NCBI GenBank assembly: GCA_000499405.2
Contig: HG738138.1
Location: forward strand, 3,150,368-3,214,367
DNA length: 64,000 nucleotides
Direction of reading: 5' to 3'
Source: Onchocerca volvulus
Lineage: Eukaryota; Nematoda; Chromadorea; Rhabditida; Onchocercidae
This document shows, one piece after another, positions 35,062-49,438 of this stretch. Position 1 is the first letter of the stretch. The number at the start of each line of letters is the position of its first letter. The translations under genes were made by a program, and so were the position numbers. The notes below the pieces were generated by a model. It worked only from the letters and a program-made list of their open reading frames with translations, was not told where the DNA came from and searched no databases.

Positions 35062-38000
35062 TCAATTTTGCACACTGTCATGCAATGATGGTTGCAGCGG
35101 TACGTCCGGAAAACAGGCTGTAAACAGTGCGGAGCACTGTCGAGATATTGAATCTGTCATCCTGAAGTAATTGTGGAAGAACAGAAATATTTTCTATGAA
35201 GTTGATGACTTAAATTTCATGAAACATTTGACGTAAGCGTTCATTTGACGTAAAAGCTTTTTGTTTTTAAATGCCATTTTATAAACAAATTGTGGCTCAA
35301 TGGATTATATCAGGATTATTCGGTCAATCAATTCGTTTTCACATAATGGTTCGTGATACTTCTCTCGGAAATGGAATTCTTAATACCGATTATACAGAAA
35401 AATTGCTTAAAACTAGACGATCCAAAATGACTAACACTATGTTTACTACTTTTTTCGTTTTATTTCTTGTGAATATATTTACCTGTCAACAAGACTAGCT
35501 TTCAAGTGATCATGAGAAATATGCTCTTGGACTGTTTTTCTGTCCACGTCGGCGAACTTGCAGACTGAACATTCATAAGGCAATAAGCTTAAATGTTGCT
35601 TGACATGTTTATACAACACTAAATATTCACCCTCGAATATCTCTTGGCAAAAACTGCATATTTTTCGAGATATTTGTGGATATATTATTGATTGTACGCG
35701 TGTCTGAAACGATGAAAAGATTTGAGTTAATGATGAAACAATTTCAACCGACTCCAATTAAAAGTAATTTTAAGCATTTATCAACAAACTGGAGTGGATG
35801 ATCAAGAAGCGAACCTGTGGAGGATTATTTTTGGGAGCAGCTGCTAAAAGGCTGGTTAATGTGAGGCATTTTGACGAACTGTGTTCTTTTGTACGGAAAT
35901 TGAATGGTTTACATTCAGGATTGATTAGCGGAAGGTTGGATAGGCTCATTAAATCTTCACAATGAGGCGTCTCTCTGGAAGAAGAAATAGGCGCTGTTGG
36001 ATCATTCGATGATGCTGGAGTTTGAAGCGTCAAATTCAAGGGAAGTATAGATGTGACTAGTGACGAAGTTGGTCTGAGACTTGGAGAATTGAACGTTTTA
36101 AAGGTCGATGTTAAAGTTGACATTGATAATGCAGCATTTTGTATAGTTGAAGGTGCAGAGCAAGTGGATGGAATGCACCAATTTGTTTCTGTTAATGATT
36201 TCAGCAGTTGAGACCGTGATACTGGTGATCGTCGGAAGATATGAAATGAAGAAAGGTGATCCGAAAAATGATCCGGGAAACATCGAGATGCGGTCTGCAA
36301 TTAAGTCAGTATAATATCAGAAAATTCATTTCAGGAATATGTGGTTGTAGCAATAGTCTTTAATTGATCATGCAATTAATGTAATACTAAATTACGATTT
36401 TGCTGACTCTTGTTTTGTCTGGCGTATTTATCTTTATGAATAAAATTTGATAATAGAACGGAATCAGATCTTCTAAAAAACTTGACTTATTTCAAAAAAA
36501 GAAAAAAAAAAAAGTTCCCCTTTAACTCAAACCGTTCATAGTAATGGTTTTTCGCAATTTAAGTAGGATTATTAGAATTACATGATGGTTTGCTTCAGCA
36601 TTTCTCGCTACTATAGAGTGCAGTGAGCTAAAAAACTTATGATGTCAGTTTTCAACCTTCGTTTAATCCATCCTTGCCGAGCTTTCGATAGCTCATAGAT
36701 ATAAAACGGATATTAAACGAACTCTGCAAAACTCTTTTTTCAGAGATGGATCCAATTCTATGATATCTGTCGGAGTTTGCTTATACTTGTGTACTTCCTT
36801 CATATGTCGTGTTAAGAAATTTTTCGAATGATGCTTCAGTGTGCAATCTCCGACGGAACAGCTGCAATTGAATATTATACAAAAGCATGACTTTGTTCTC
36901 ACCGATTAAGACGTTTACCCATATTTTCTCTAATTTGCATTTTGATAGAACTCGAACTGAAACTGAAGCCTATTTGTTATTATGAAATGTGAATTGGAAT
37001 GAATCAATTTAACCGATAAGATGGTTGCGTGAGATGTGATCGAGTATGTTCCTCCATAACCGTCAGATGTGAAATCACAAAACCATTACAAATCTGCAAA
37101 ACAAAATTCCAGGATTCACAGATAAGAAGGGTGATAGTTTCTGCAGCACTATTTTTCTCCACCCATCACTATTTTATGTGGTATTTGGAATTATGTGATT
37201 CTAGACGTATGAGGACTAAACTTTCGATGCTTTGGATTGCTGGCATAATTGTTAAGATTTTGAAAAATCTGTATTCACAAATTAAACAACGCAGCATTCG
37301 AATCAATATTCACTCAGATTAAAAAAGCTAAATTGAGGTTGCTTTTTGTGAATTTTTCGATCTGAACAATGATGTTGATAAATTGACAGTGAATCTGATA
37401 TGAATTTGGCACCTTGTCCTAACTTCCCAACAATCTGCTTCAAAAAAAAAAAAAACCATTGGAACTTGGTCGAAGAACTAATTATAAGACTTTTTATTGT
37501 GGTCAAGATAATATCCGATTTTCAAGAACCTCTTCTCAACAAATGATAAATGCCGTCTGATAAAATTTAGCTACATATAAGCAGCCATTTTGCAAAAGAT
37601 CAAAATAAACGATTACACTCCCGAAATCCGTTCCTGACGCAAGGTCAAAATTCAAATCATTCCTCCGGTTCTCAGCAGAAAATCTATGTGGAACAATAAA
37701 GTTGTGCAATAGCGGTAGACAATGAATTATCAAAACTGAAAGAGGGAAAATAACAGAACAAACTTTCGTTATTATCAATTATATTATTCATTGAACCTAT
37801 CAAATGCAGTCGCAAACTAAATAACTTGAATTCTCTCTTTGCCTATTTCAGCGCACGACACAAAAAGCTTGAAGAATTTAAGGAAGAAAAGATGTGAAGA
37901 ACATGAATGAAAAGGAGTTAATGTTACAAGCATTTATTAGAGAATATCCAAATTGATCACTGGGTTATTTCTTTTCTTTGTCGTTCGTAAAGAATGTTAC

Positions 38001-41000
38001 AAGCAACTGTATTCGCATAGAAGCCGAAAATACAATGGCAAGATCAAGAATTAAGTTGATTGTTTATTTTCTTTCAATGATAGCAAAACATTGATGAATA
38101 TTGAAATCGTTGTCTCATGTAATCAACGTTGTGGCAAATTGAACATTCTCTGGGAGAAGTTATCATTGAAGGATCCAAATTTGCGGAACTGAATGCTGTG
38201 CAAATAGCAGGAGATGATAACTATCATCTATCATAAGTACATGAAATATCTAACTCTAAATGTAACGAAGGAACTGCTAAAGATAACAATAATTATCAGA
38301 ATATTTATGAGATAAATTCAAAAATTTTAAAATGGAATCATTGTTTTCGGTTAAAAAAGAGAAAAATTCCATTGCATATACAATCATATAACTCATTATT
38401 TATACAATGTACTGAATTTTATTGCTGATGACAATTTGCAGTAATGAAAGGGAATAAGATCATAGAAGAATCAAGCTAATTTTAAATTCATTCGATTAAT
38501 TTGAATCATTATGGTGTTTAGGACTTGCTTGGAAAAGATGATCCACAGAATTTGGGTAATATGACCATTTGTAATCTTCTAGAAATTTCGTTGAAATATT
38601 GAATGAACCAAAATTGAGGTATAGAATATTGTGAAGCAAGATCGCAAAAAACTCAGAGCTATTGGGCAAGAATTTATTCAGCGAATCCTAGATACTTTCG
38701 AGTATTCTGGAACAAAAAAAAAGGAAAGAAAGGAAATGAGAATCGTTAAATTATTCGTGAGATGCTCTGATTTATTAGAAGGGATGAAGCAAGTCAGTTT
38801 GGACTTGAACCATATTTGTGTTTAGAAACCACAAAAATAAGTGATCAGTACAAACTTGAAAAGTACAGCAAGAAAAAACAAGGATGAACTAATAAATAAT
38901 GAGAAAAATCAGCAGTTCTGTAATTTTGATAAAATGACGAGAAACATTAAGAAACGTCGCTATAGAGAAAGTAATACTAAATGGTAAAGCACGAAATGGG
39001 TCTAAGCTTCCTACTTAAAAGGAATAAAGACTTGGACAATCGTAATTAGGCCTGGAAAGCGAGATTGGAAGAAGTATTGGAAATCACAACAACAACAAAA
39101 TGCTTAATTAAGGAGTCACTGCTTTAAAAAAAAGTCTGTATAAATCAGTCCCATTGCATCATAATATCGCAAATTAACAACTTAGACATTATCCTTCCAC
39201 TAAATCTGACCGGTTTTCTGAAGGTATTTGCATTCATCATAGTAATTTAGTTGTGAACCGTTTAATGTTCAAGTGCACATAACAGATAACTGCGAAACTC
39301 GCTCGTTCATCGAAATAAGATAAAGCAATATTATTACGAATTCGTAATTTCTTTTCTCATTAACCCAAAATGTCTTGTATTTAGCAGCACAGTAAAGTCT
39401 TACTTGACACTTCACTTCGCGATTTGAAACCTCACTGAAATCAGGAACAATGCCCATTTTCAAAGAATCCTCGATAACTAGACTTTTTTCTGCACGTTGT
39501 GTGTTGTATAACCTCGGACGATACTGCAATTGTACATTTTTTTTTTTTTTAAATAAAAAAAACAAGAACAAAACAATTAGCTAGAAAGACGAACTGTTGT
39601 GTTTCGATGAGTTCCTGAAGAAAAGCATTATTTTTTTTTCCAACAAAAGATAGTATTGGGAAATGATTTAACCTGAGCCGAATATTTGCTAAGCAATGCC
39701 TCTTCGACTTTGGCAGAATTGCTGATTTCCGTAGATGTGGATACCTTAGCATCTTGAACAGTTTCTTGATGCGCACGCTGCAATACGTCTCGTGTATGCT
39801 CAACACATCGTTCTGCAATGTTCCACGCCCTGCAATCGGAAAAAAATTTTCATTTTTAATTAAAAGTCAATCATACAATTTCAAAATTCAGAACCACCAC
39901 AAGAAACCTACTCATGCTCTAGTTCAGTATTGATATCTCGGATAACTTCAGCCCTGCCACCATGTACTTTTTTGATATGCAATACAATAAATATTTCTTT
40001 TCGATTATCGTATCCACAAAAACTGCATTTATATGGGCGATATTGCAAATGCGATTCAACGTGCATATACCTAAAATGCATTCATATAAGCAATAATTTT
40101 TATGAAATTCGATTTTAGATTCATTCTTGAATTATTTCCAACTTACGATAGAAAACCTTTTGAAAATTATTCTTGAAATGAATTATCTGATTGTCTTGTC
40201 GAAAAAGACCGTAATGACACTGTGAACTTAAAATATTTATTTCATGTCATATAGAGACTATATTCTTTGAAAATTTGCAGCAAATTTATTTTTACAAAAT
40301 AATTTTGTGTTCTATTCATTCTAATAATATTGCATAAGCATATTCTATATTTTTTTAGACGATTCATTCAAAATAGGCTTTCTTAAAATAGTATTCATAT
40401 ATCGTTTCATTTATCTTCCATTCTTTTTCATCTTTTTTACAAAATTCTTTTTGTCCCAAAATTTCTATTGATGAAAGTGATTTTAATTTTCAGAAATATC
40501 TGTACACATGATTTGTTATAATATTAAAATTACACTGAAGATTAGATAATTGGGCAGGAGTATTCATGAAGAATGAGGAATATGATATAAACATTTGTAT
40601 ATCAATGAGTTTATAAATGGATGAAAAGAGAATTATGGCATTTGAAATTAGAATATGGAATGACAGAAACGAGTGGAAAGTTACCTGTTTCTGGAACACA
40701 CCCACTCTCGGCAAAGTAAACATTGAATATTCGGATAGTAGGCCGCATCGTTGTGTTTCGCTAATTTAGGAGTTGTAAGACGTTTTGCGATTTGCTTATT
40801 TGCAGCAAACGAAGAGCTGCTTCCAGCAATTCGCTTATCATTATTATTTTGCGATTTCTTTATGCTTCTATAATGTCCACCCATTATCGCAGAATTCATA
40901 TTCCTGGAGTCTTTATCTTCGTCTACATGCTTTCCTTCATAATTTGACCCTGGCAATGTTTTCTTTTCATCTTCATTCCATTCCAAATCTAAAATAATTG

Positions 41001-42945
41001 CTTCCTTCTAGGAAATTGAAGAATGCAGGTTTAACGTTTTGATTCTTTGTTTGGTTCTTAAAAAGAATCCACGACAATCCGTTTCTTTCTACGTGTTGTG
41101 ATCATTCACACAATACTGCATTACATAGTAGTAATGACTCAAATTACATATAGAGAGAAATGTTTCATCAAAAAAAAAGTTGACAAGTGAATTTCCAAAT
41201 AAAGACAAAATGCATTCATAGTGTTTGAAAAATTATTGTTTGTTTGTGAAACCGAAAAGCGTAAAAATTCTTAAAAAATTCTTATGACACATAAAAATTT
41301 GCTCACAGACTGTTTTCTGTTTTTTGGATAAAGATAAATTGATGGGTTTATCAATTTCAACTTCTAAATCGCCGTCCATGTGTGACTTCAATTCTTTGTG
41401 ATATCCTGAAAAATATCAGTATTAGCTGGTCAGTTTCCATTACTACATTAATCGATTTTTCAGGAAAACAAATTGAGAATAAATAGTGGGTATAAATCGT
41501 GCAATTCAATTAAGCGGAATTGGACATGGTACTGCGATGCTAAAGAGAGAGCATTTCTATTCAAAAAATTCTGAATTAGAAATCGGAAAATACGAAATAC
41601 TTAAAAAAAGGATCGAAATAGGATAAGTTGAGTGAATTGATTTAGCTTACCGTTATCCACTCGTTTTGACAAATGCTCTTTTTTTAAGGCAAATGGATCT
41701 CCTTTTGGTAGTAAATAATATTCACTTGAGATGATGTCCTGTTTTGAATCAGGGCGCTGCATAGATATGCGATTATAGCTATTTGTTCGCAATGCTGTAA
41801 AGAAATTTATATATATTTGAACTTCTCGCCGGAATTTCGGACGCTTTAAATATTTTGTGAAACTTAATGGCAATGGCAAGTTATAAACAACAAACTTTTC
41901 GGATAAAGACAATCCGTATAATCGGTAGATACTATTGACGGTTCATTTTTTTTCATTTCTCTATCTTGTCTGCTTCGCTTAACCAAATCTGAACAATAAA
42001 ACTGGAAAATTTGCAATTTATATTGTACAGTTAGAAAACGGATTGAAATTTAACCTCTGAGCTCAAAATCACTTCTGATTAGAAGTCTATATAATGTACT
42101 TCCGATTCAGCGATTTCTTTTGATATTTTAGATAAAGGTGTAACTTATTTAGAAAAAAAGAAAAAGATTCAAAAAGTGTTTGTATTTCAGGGAAATTTTC
42201 GAAAAGAATAGAAGAGGAGATGACAGCGTAAAAGGGATAACGAAATGGATGATTCTTTAATGGGGTGATCAAGTGAAAGGAAAAGAGAAAACTTCGAACG
42301 AAACAACCAAACAATAGTGAAATGACATGACACCTACATACGAGCAATATATTTTTCAAAATTAAATTTGGTCACCGAGATAACCAGTAGTAAGGATCAC
42401 TCCAGAAAATATTCAAGTTAATTCAGATCTTTCGAAACTTTTGCATTTAAAATATGCAATTTTATTGTGTTTTCACTAGAATTTCAGTTAAAAATCAAAA
42501 GACTGGAGAATCAAATTTGAATTTATGTAGGCGCTAAAGTCACTCAACTAGTACAATCATCCTAGATAGACTTGCTCATAGTATATTGAAAGGGAAATGA
42601 ATATGAAGCGCTGAAGATCTTTACATAATTAAAAAACAAAAAGCATACTGAGCGGTTGATTCTCGACATCATTTACTGCGACGGTTGTACTCTCCAAATC
42701 ATGCGACTTCCTGTATAATTCCGGAAATTTTCGCAGTAACCACTCTTCCAAGGCTGCGCCACGTTTCCGGCCATTGATATTTGTCATTTCAAGGTTGGAA
42801 GTTGTCACAGAGTCAAATGATTTAGAATTAAGCAATGCTTTCAATGAGCTCATCGTTTTTTCCTGAAGTCTTAAACCATTATCTCCAACTTGATTATTTA
42901 AAAATTTTGAAAGTTTACAAAAATTCTTTTCTGAATCCCCCAAAA
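35062..42945 (-). CDS. six-finger C2H2 zinc-finger protein with CtBP-like motifs
   Basis: A probable nuclear DNA-binding protein. Exons read on the minus strand, with approximate ends: 42945-42650, 41795-41650, 41395-41310, 40989-40683, 40075-39912, 39833-39673, 39524-39404, 37102-37013, 36862-36743, 36296-35814, 35704-35484, 35161-35062. Fingers start at CLLCREWVCSRN (split by an intron), KCSFCGYDNRKE, KCQICNGFVISH (split), CSVGDCTLKHHS (CX4C type), KICSFCQEIFEG and YECSVCKFADVD. Between them is a Ser/Thr/Pro-rich exon of 160 residues. Two motifs, DKPINLSLSKK and ILPLNLTLQ, resemble the PxDLS peptide that recruits the CtBP co-repressor. The first listed exon opens without a clear ATG, so the 5' end may lie further right. 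The last exon is inferred from splice phase and ends at a TGA. I do not recognise the orthologue. Confidence 0.78.
37513..39390. other. long intron of the zinc-finger gene with a possible gene relic
   Basis: A patch at about 37955-37995 resembles 25524-25560 (shared ATCACT-GG, then CTTTGTCG). This suggests another decayed copy of the sequence around the USP fragment. A plus-strand frame at 38631-38825 is open for 64 codons and has no recognisable domain. Nothing intact is supported. Confidence 0.35.
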
Positions 42946-43796
42946 TTACAATTCTAATATATAGAAGAACAAGATCACCTGTAGGAAATCTAGAGGTAGC
43001 GATTGTTGTAGAATTTAAAAAATAATAGAAATCGCTGAAAAATAAATGAAATCGTACAAAATTGCTTCAGGAATATGATGAAAGTGATCGTACAGTTCAG
43101 CCAATGACAAGTAAAGCATTCAGATGAATATCAAAGAACAATAGAAATAGTGTATTGTAAAGTAAGAGTAATAGCAGTTTATTATCAAAAAACCAGGATG
43201 ATAAGACTCTCAAACTGAAGACATCCCAATCAGTTGCTTACTGCTTCTGATAAAGGTTTCCAAAATAAGTAGCAGATAATCTGTATTTTTTTCATCAACT
43301 GCTTGTTGTATCGAGTCATTTCAATTTTTGGTAGGCTCTTTTGCATTTTAGTAATTTCGCTTTTGCATAAATTAGCAGTAATAGCAATTTCCATTTACTT
43401 TTTTAAACAAGCTTAATTGACAAATTTCTCGTAAAACCAGCATATTTTCCCTCAATTTTTTTCCGTTTTTAAACCTGAAATTATTTACGAATGAAACAAG
43501 ATATCCAGTGATACGAAATCGCAACGACGTATGTATGGCTGATATTAGCCGAAATCAAAACCAGATAAGCATATCTTCTATTCTGTTTCATGAAATTATC
43601 GAAAACTTTTTCAAAAAAATAGTGATAAATAACAGGATTAATAAGGACATAGTCTATAAAATTGAAATTATTACTTCCCTAAAATGAGTCAATATTTAAA
43701 GAAAAATTGTAAAGAAATAGAGAAAAGAATCCGAATGTTCGTTAAATGGCTGTAAGATTTGAAATGTAACATTGCAGAAATTGAAAGTATTATTTT

Positions 43797-43827
<31 letters not shown>

Positions 43828-43958
43828 CCTTTTTTTTTTAGAAAACTGATTTCAAATAGAAAATCCAAATAGAAACAAAAGAAATGAAAAATTATTATCA
43901 AGTTTTGAGAAAAGAAAAAAAAAATAAATGATTTAATATATCAGAGGATTACGAATGA

Positions 43959-43978
43959 GGGGGAGGGAGGGGGAGGGG
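43959..43978 (+). other. potential G-quadruplex tract
   Basis: Four G runs of 5, 3, 5 and 4 are separated by single A residues, which meets the usual G-quadruplex pattern on the plus strand. It stands out in a region of about 30 percent GC. Confidence 0.7.
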
Positions 43979-45423
43979 ATGAAAAAACATATTTACAAAG
44001 AGTGGATGGAAAGTTTTGCAGTACCCATATCGCAATTTAATGCATTGATAATTATGGAAAGTTTGATTGATTATAAATTATAATGAAGTTAGAATTGGAT
44101 TTTGAAGTGGTATCCTCAAATAATAAAGTTATTAACTAATTAAGTTGAAAAAATTGCCACATAATAGTTACGGAGCTAATGAGATGCATTCAGATCAAAT
44201 GAACCCAATATGATACTAAGAGTTTTGAAAATGTGAATGATTAAGGAAATAATACATTTTTCAATTGTTTGATATTTTTGCAAGACGCTATCATACACTG
44301 ATGTATCGAATATAGCATAGCTCAGAGTAGTTCGAGTTTTAAGTTTATATCTCAGTAATGAGTATGTTCCCATAGTAAACTTGAAAACAAATTCCACAAA
44401 TTCCGATCTCAGCAAAATAAAATATTTGCCAAAAGCTTTTCGAGAAACTTTGTCACAATTTCTAGCACGGAACTACACAATTCATGAGCAACTGGAGTAC
44501 TTGAACCTATGATAATTTGAAAACTTAACAGATTCCAACAATTGGTTCAGGAGCAAAAAGAGAGAAAGGTTGTTTGACTCAAAGTTACTGATCATCACGA
44601 AAATTAAGTTTTTTAGAAGCAACTTCATTACTCAGATTATTAGTTCATAGAAATTTGAGAAGATTTTGGAAATTTACAAAGTCTTTATTTGTTTTAAAAA
44701 ATACTGTAGTTATGTGTTGCATTCAAAAGATATTTATGTTCAGGAACCAGAAGTATAAGTGGAAGTTACTGTGATAAGGTTCTTCACCATGCTAGTTTAG
44801 TCAGGAAAGTTAAAGTTTTGATATATGGGAAGACAGAAAGAAGTGCAAATGAAAATAAAAGTTAATTTGAAATTGAAACTGCACGAAACGAATCGCTGTG
44901 AAAACGTCAGTTGAAATTGTGTACACAAAAAATGGGAACGCACAAACCATCAACATCAATGACCGTTGCAACTGACCATTTCGTGTCTTTATCTGTGTTC
45001 TGAATCAGATTGCTCTGTCTGCAGATTCCTCAGATTTCCATTTCTTCTTCTTTATCTTCCTGTCTTTTTCATTATCACAATTTTTATGCACGTGCCGTAC
45101 CTACCAATCGCAAGACATACAGGTTAATACATCTATGGAACTTCGGTGATAAATCATTTATCAAATAAAATAACTGTGGGGGTGGGGGGAGGGGGGAGTG
45201 AAAATATAGCAAATCAACTAAAAAGTATAGCAAATCCATCCAGTACCGTTCATTTATCTTATCAATTCCCGCATTGCTAAAATACTCTTAAAACTACTGT
45301 TACTAAGTATTGATGTTGATTAGTTTGCTACAGGTGGTGCCGTTTTTGGAAGATGGAGAAAAAATTTTGAATTACAGATAAGTAAGACGTACGTGACGGA
45401 TTACGATTGGGTTGAGGTTCTGA

Positions 45424-45464
<41 letters not shown>

Positions 45465-46632
45465 ATGCAGAGGTCGACAGGTCATTTATAGGCATATATC
45501 CAGAACCCGATTTTCTGCGTTTTCTAGGTCACTAGGCAGACAAACACAAAGAAAGACAAACAAAAGTAGATTTTGAATAGAAATGGAGAAAGGAGGGTGA
45601 GAGTTCCTTTCTTCTTCTTCAGTTTTGAATCTTGATGAGGGGCCACTGTTTCGACCTTTTCCCAGTGTTCATCCTTTCCTTTACACCAATTCCTGTACAT
45701 TCAGGCACTGTTCAATACACATTTGAAAACCATTTTGTTCGAAACCTGAGCACACGCATCAAACAACAATTCTACGCCATGCCATCCATCGACAAATGAT
45801 TTGTTGCGTTGACCTGGATTTATCAGTTCCATAAAAACAGTCAACTGTTTGGCAGGCTTTCAGGAATAGGCAGCCCATTAATATGGAAGATTCTGTCACT
45901 TTAATATTTATATAGCATAAGTTTCCTTATCTTATCTCATTTTTGTGATTACTTAACTTTTTTCCATACACATCCATTGAAACAAAAAGTATGAGGAGAA
46001 AATTGAATTTTTTATAATATTATTAAAGGTACCATCAAGATGCTTTAAAGGATGGTAAAAATTTAAATTGATGAAATGATTAGTTGTATTGCTTACATTA
46101 TATAAAGAAATGAACAATAAGAAAAACAGCAAAACACACTGTCATTTCAGGCCTCATTCCTATGAAATTTCTCCATCCACGTTTGAATCATTAACAAACA
46201 TCTAAATAAAAAACCTTCTTTTTCAAGCTAAAATGTACACAGCTAGAAGTTGACAAAAAAAACTCAACTAATGAAGTAAGGATTTCTCGACAAATATGAT
46301 ATCAAAGAATGCTGAAAGTCGTTCAGATTCTAAATCAGGCCTTCAGTAAATTATAAGGAATAACAAAATTCTTGCTTTAATTGAACAATTAGTGAAAAAA
46401 TCACTGGTATTTTCGCACTACTAAGAATCTGACACTTGTCCAAAAACTTGACAACCTTTTAAATTCTGCACAAGAGGACGAAGATGTATGAAAGAGAAAA
46501 TTAGCTGATAGATTTCAAAATTTCTTATAACTATTAATAGAAAGATGAGTAACAGATGTTTAAACAGAGAGAAAAAAGTTTTGGATGGTATGTTTCCTTT
46601 TTTTTTTTTTTTTTAATTTATATACTCGTCGG

Positions 46633-46688
46633 ATTTATATATTTTCTTCGATAAGAAATAATTTATATATTTTCTTCGATAAGAAATA
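46633..46688 (+). repeat. perfect 28-bp tandem duplication
   Basis: The unit beginning ATTTATATATTTTCTTCG and ending AAGAAATA occurs twice back to back without a mismatch, which implies a recent duplication. Confidence 0.9.
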
Positions 46689-48008
46689 AAATCGAGACTT
46701 TCAGGCCATTATTTGTATGAAGACGTTTTTTTTTTTTCTTTGTTTCAATGTGATTTAATTTGATTTTTGTCGGATTTTTAAAATGCAGCTTCAATTATTT
46801 TGAATTTTTTAATTCGATTTTAACAAGCGGACAAGATGATCTTTCTTAACTATTCTATCGTTTCGATCCTTTTGAGAGAAATAATGAGTTTTGGAAATTT
46901 TCTTTCTTTTTTCAATTCCTCCCACCTCCAATCTCTTCATTTCTTTCTCTACATCTGTTTTATTTTCATTCCATTTTAACGTACATTTTCCTCTCTTTCA
47001 ACATTCATCTTCTATCATATTTTATTATGGTCTTCGATTTTTCTATTTATTCGTAAATATTCTATTTTTTTTAACAATTATTTGGTAATGAAAGCCTTAC
47101 AAATTGTGAAAATTTTACGAGTGAACACTATACTTACGACAAGTGGAAACACTTATCGTTTGCTTACTCACTTCTGTTCATTCACTAAACGCTAAGGAAC
47201 TAAAAATTCTAGGAAGTAATAGATGAGCATAGCATAGCGTAGTGCAGAATGTTCGGATAAAGTTACACTTACTTTTTTTCTTTCCTTTTGAGTTAACATA
47301 CTGTCTTTTTCCTTGTCCTGCTCAAGTACTTCCAAACTTTAAACTAATCTTCCCCATATTTTTCTGGCTAAGTTATCTCGACTTGAATTTCCATTCAAAT
47401 ACTAAATTTACTCATTACAACTATGTCATGACCTGAGAAAATCGATATAAACTTATTGTAAAAGTATATAATGTTATGATCTTCAAAAATCTTGATGAGA
47501 ACATATATAAGTGGATTTGTGTTGAAATGAGCCGGTGAGAGGATACAGTTTGAGGAACAACGGTAAGTTGTGTACTTTTGGAGACTATTGTTTGCTTATG
47601 ACAGAATACAAAATTAAGAGGGACAAATTTCACATCCCCCCACTTTGTTGTCCTTTGTCTTTTGTTTTTTGAAAGAATATAAAAACATCTTTCTGGACAA
47701 GTAGTTCTGTTTCTTAAAGTCATTCATTTTAGACAATATTATAAAATGGATTGATCGATGTGCGAGTACTAAAGCCATTTTCCATGTGTTTTTTAATAGA
47801 TATTTGGACAGATATACAGATATTTAACTATTTTCTGAAACTTTCTGATTAGGTTGCCGCTAGAATGCACCACTGATAATTTCACTGATCGAAATGGATT
47901 GAAATATTTGACATCAATGTTGCAACCAAAAATAAACACCTAGTTTCCAGTGCATATCATATCAGATAATAGGTTTGTTCTTGTTGAAGCGACGTCATAA
48001 TTAGTGTC

Positions 48009-48041
48009 AAAAAAAAAAAAAAAAAAAAAAAAGAGAGAGGA

Positions 48042-48072
<31 letters not shown>

Positions 48073-48080
48073 GAGAGAGG
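48009..48080 (+). repeat. two A-run units each ending GAGAGAGGAC
   Basis: A long A run followed by GAGAGAGGAC and a TTT tract occurs twice in tandem. The A runs are both over 20 bases, so their length in the assembly may be unreliable. Confidence 0.85.
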
Positions 48081-49438
48081 ACATTTTGCAATGGACTCAA
48101 CTGATAATGTCTGTTTATCAGAAGCTTCAAGAAACCTTCATCAACGTCCCATGCAACTTCATCTCAGCTTGGTTTGTGTTCTCACGAAGGCACTGGTATT
48201 TTACGGCAGACCGACCCTTGACGTGGTTGCTTGATGTGAAGTTTCATGTGCGTGATGGATGAGGTGAGGGGGAGAGATAACACTTTAGTGATAAGATTTT
48301 CGGATGACTGGGAGTGGGAATTTCGTTGACAGATTGTGTTTTATAAAGGGCAGATAGCATGTCTATTGTATCGCGGATAAACAGTGATTAGCTGATAGCA
48401 GATAGATCAATTAGGTGATATGATCATTTGGGAAGCATGTCGCTGCAATGGCAACTGTCCAATCTTGCTTTTATTCAGTGATTTTCCATTTCGCAGACTT
48501 CCTTAGGCAATTTTATGTGTAAGCTTATTTATATGTGTAAGAGAGAGAGAGAAAGAAAGAGGAAGAAATGATGATAGATTGATACCGATCACTTGATTAT
48601 TCAATTTGTTAACATTTGATTTTTTATTCTAAGCTCATCATCCCAACTTAAGTGAATCTAGCATCCAAGAAACCATATTTATTTCTTTATTATGTCGGAT
48701 ATGTGAAACTTAAATTTAGTTTTCTATTATGAACATTTGAAGTTAGATTGACATTTGAATAATTGATGCTAGAATCATTGTTGTATGACACGATCAGACT
48801 ATGTAGTTTAATTTATCCACTTGATAGGCCTTCATTATTTTGAATCCTTTTAACTCTAACCGTTGATTTATGCTCATTGATTTATCTTAACCTCATTCTT
48901 ACATCCCACTATCAGTGGATATCTCTTTTTTACTGCTGTCGATTTTTCTATCTTCGACACTCCATATCAATCCAGGAAGTGATGTCAAGATTCCAATAAG
49001 GTCGGTTGCCCATTGATTATTCTGTTAATGAACGGGTAAATTACTGTCAGTCATTTGGGATTTTACACAGTTAAATATAGCTATATTAATGGTATGTATT
49101 GGAGACATATCTATCAATTAGATATAGGATACTGAATCTTAGTGATCCAATTAATGTCACATTCCAAAAATCTAGTCATATAAAGCTAAACTAGAAACCA
49201 GTAGGAAAAGAAATATTCAAACTGCTTTTGATGTGTTTATTTCATATAATGAAAAGCTGTTTGACAGCATTATCTTGCATTGTTTTTCTGATGCAAATAT
49301 GCAGAATAGATAAATTTACTGTTTCGCTTCTACTTTCATTCGCGTCATATCAGTTCGTTTGTACATTGTGTTTATTCGATTATGATTACAAATTATTCGA
49401 CATGCTTCAGATATTATCTGTGTTATTTAAGTGTCCCG

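Larger units (their letters stand above)
42946..49438. other. gene desert between zinc-finger gene and epsin
   Basis: About 6.5 kb without a recognisable gene. It contains a G-rich tract at 43959-43978, another at 45178-45198, an uninterrupted A36 run at 45426-45461, a 28-bp tandem duplication at 46633-46688, a pyrimidine-rich tract near 46860-47060 and two A-rich repeats near 48009-48080. Some of the zinc-finger gene 5' exons and the epsin promoter must lie here, but I cannot place them. Confidence 0.6.

Noticed and set aside
36098..36283. Minus-strand 61-codon frame
   Set aside because: It is an alternate frame of the Ser/Pro-rich exon of the zinc-finger gene.
38631..38825. 64-codon frame rich in Lys/Arg
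   Set aside because: No domain recognised; lies in an intron; composition follows local A-richness.
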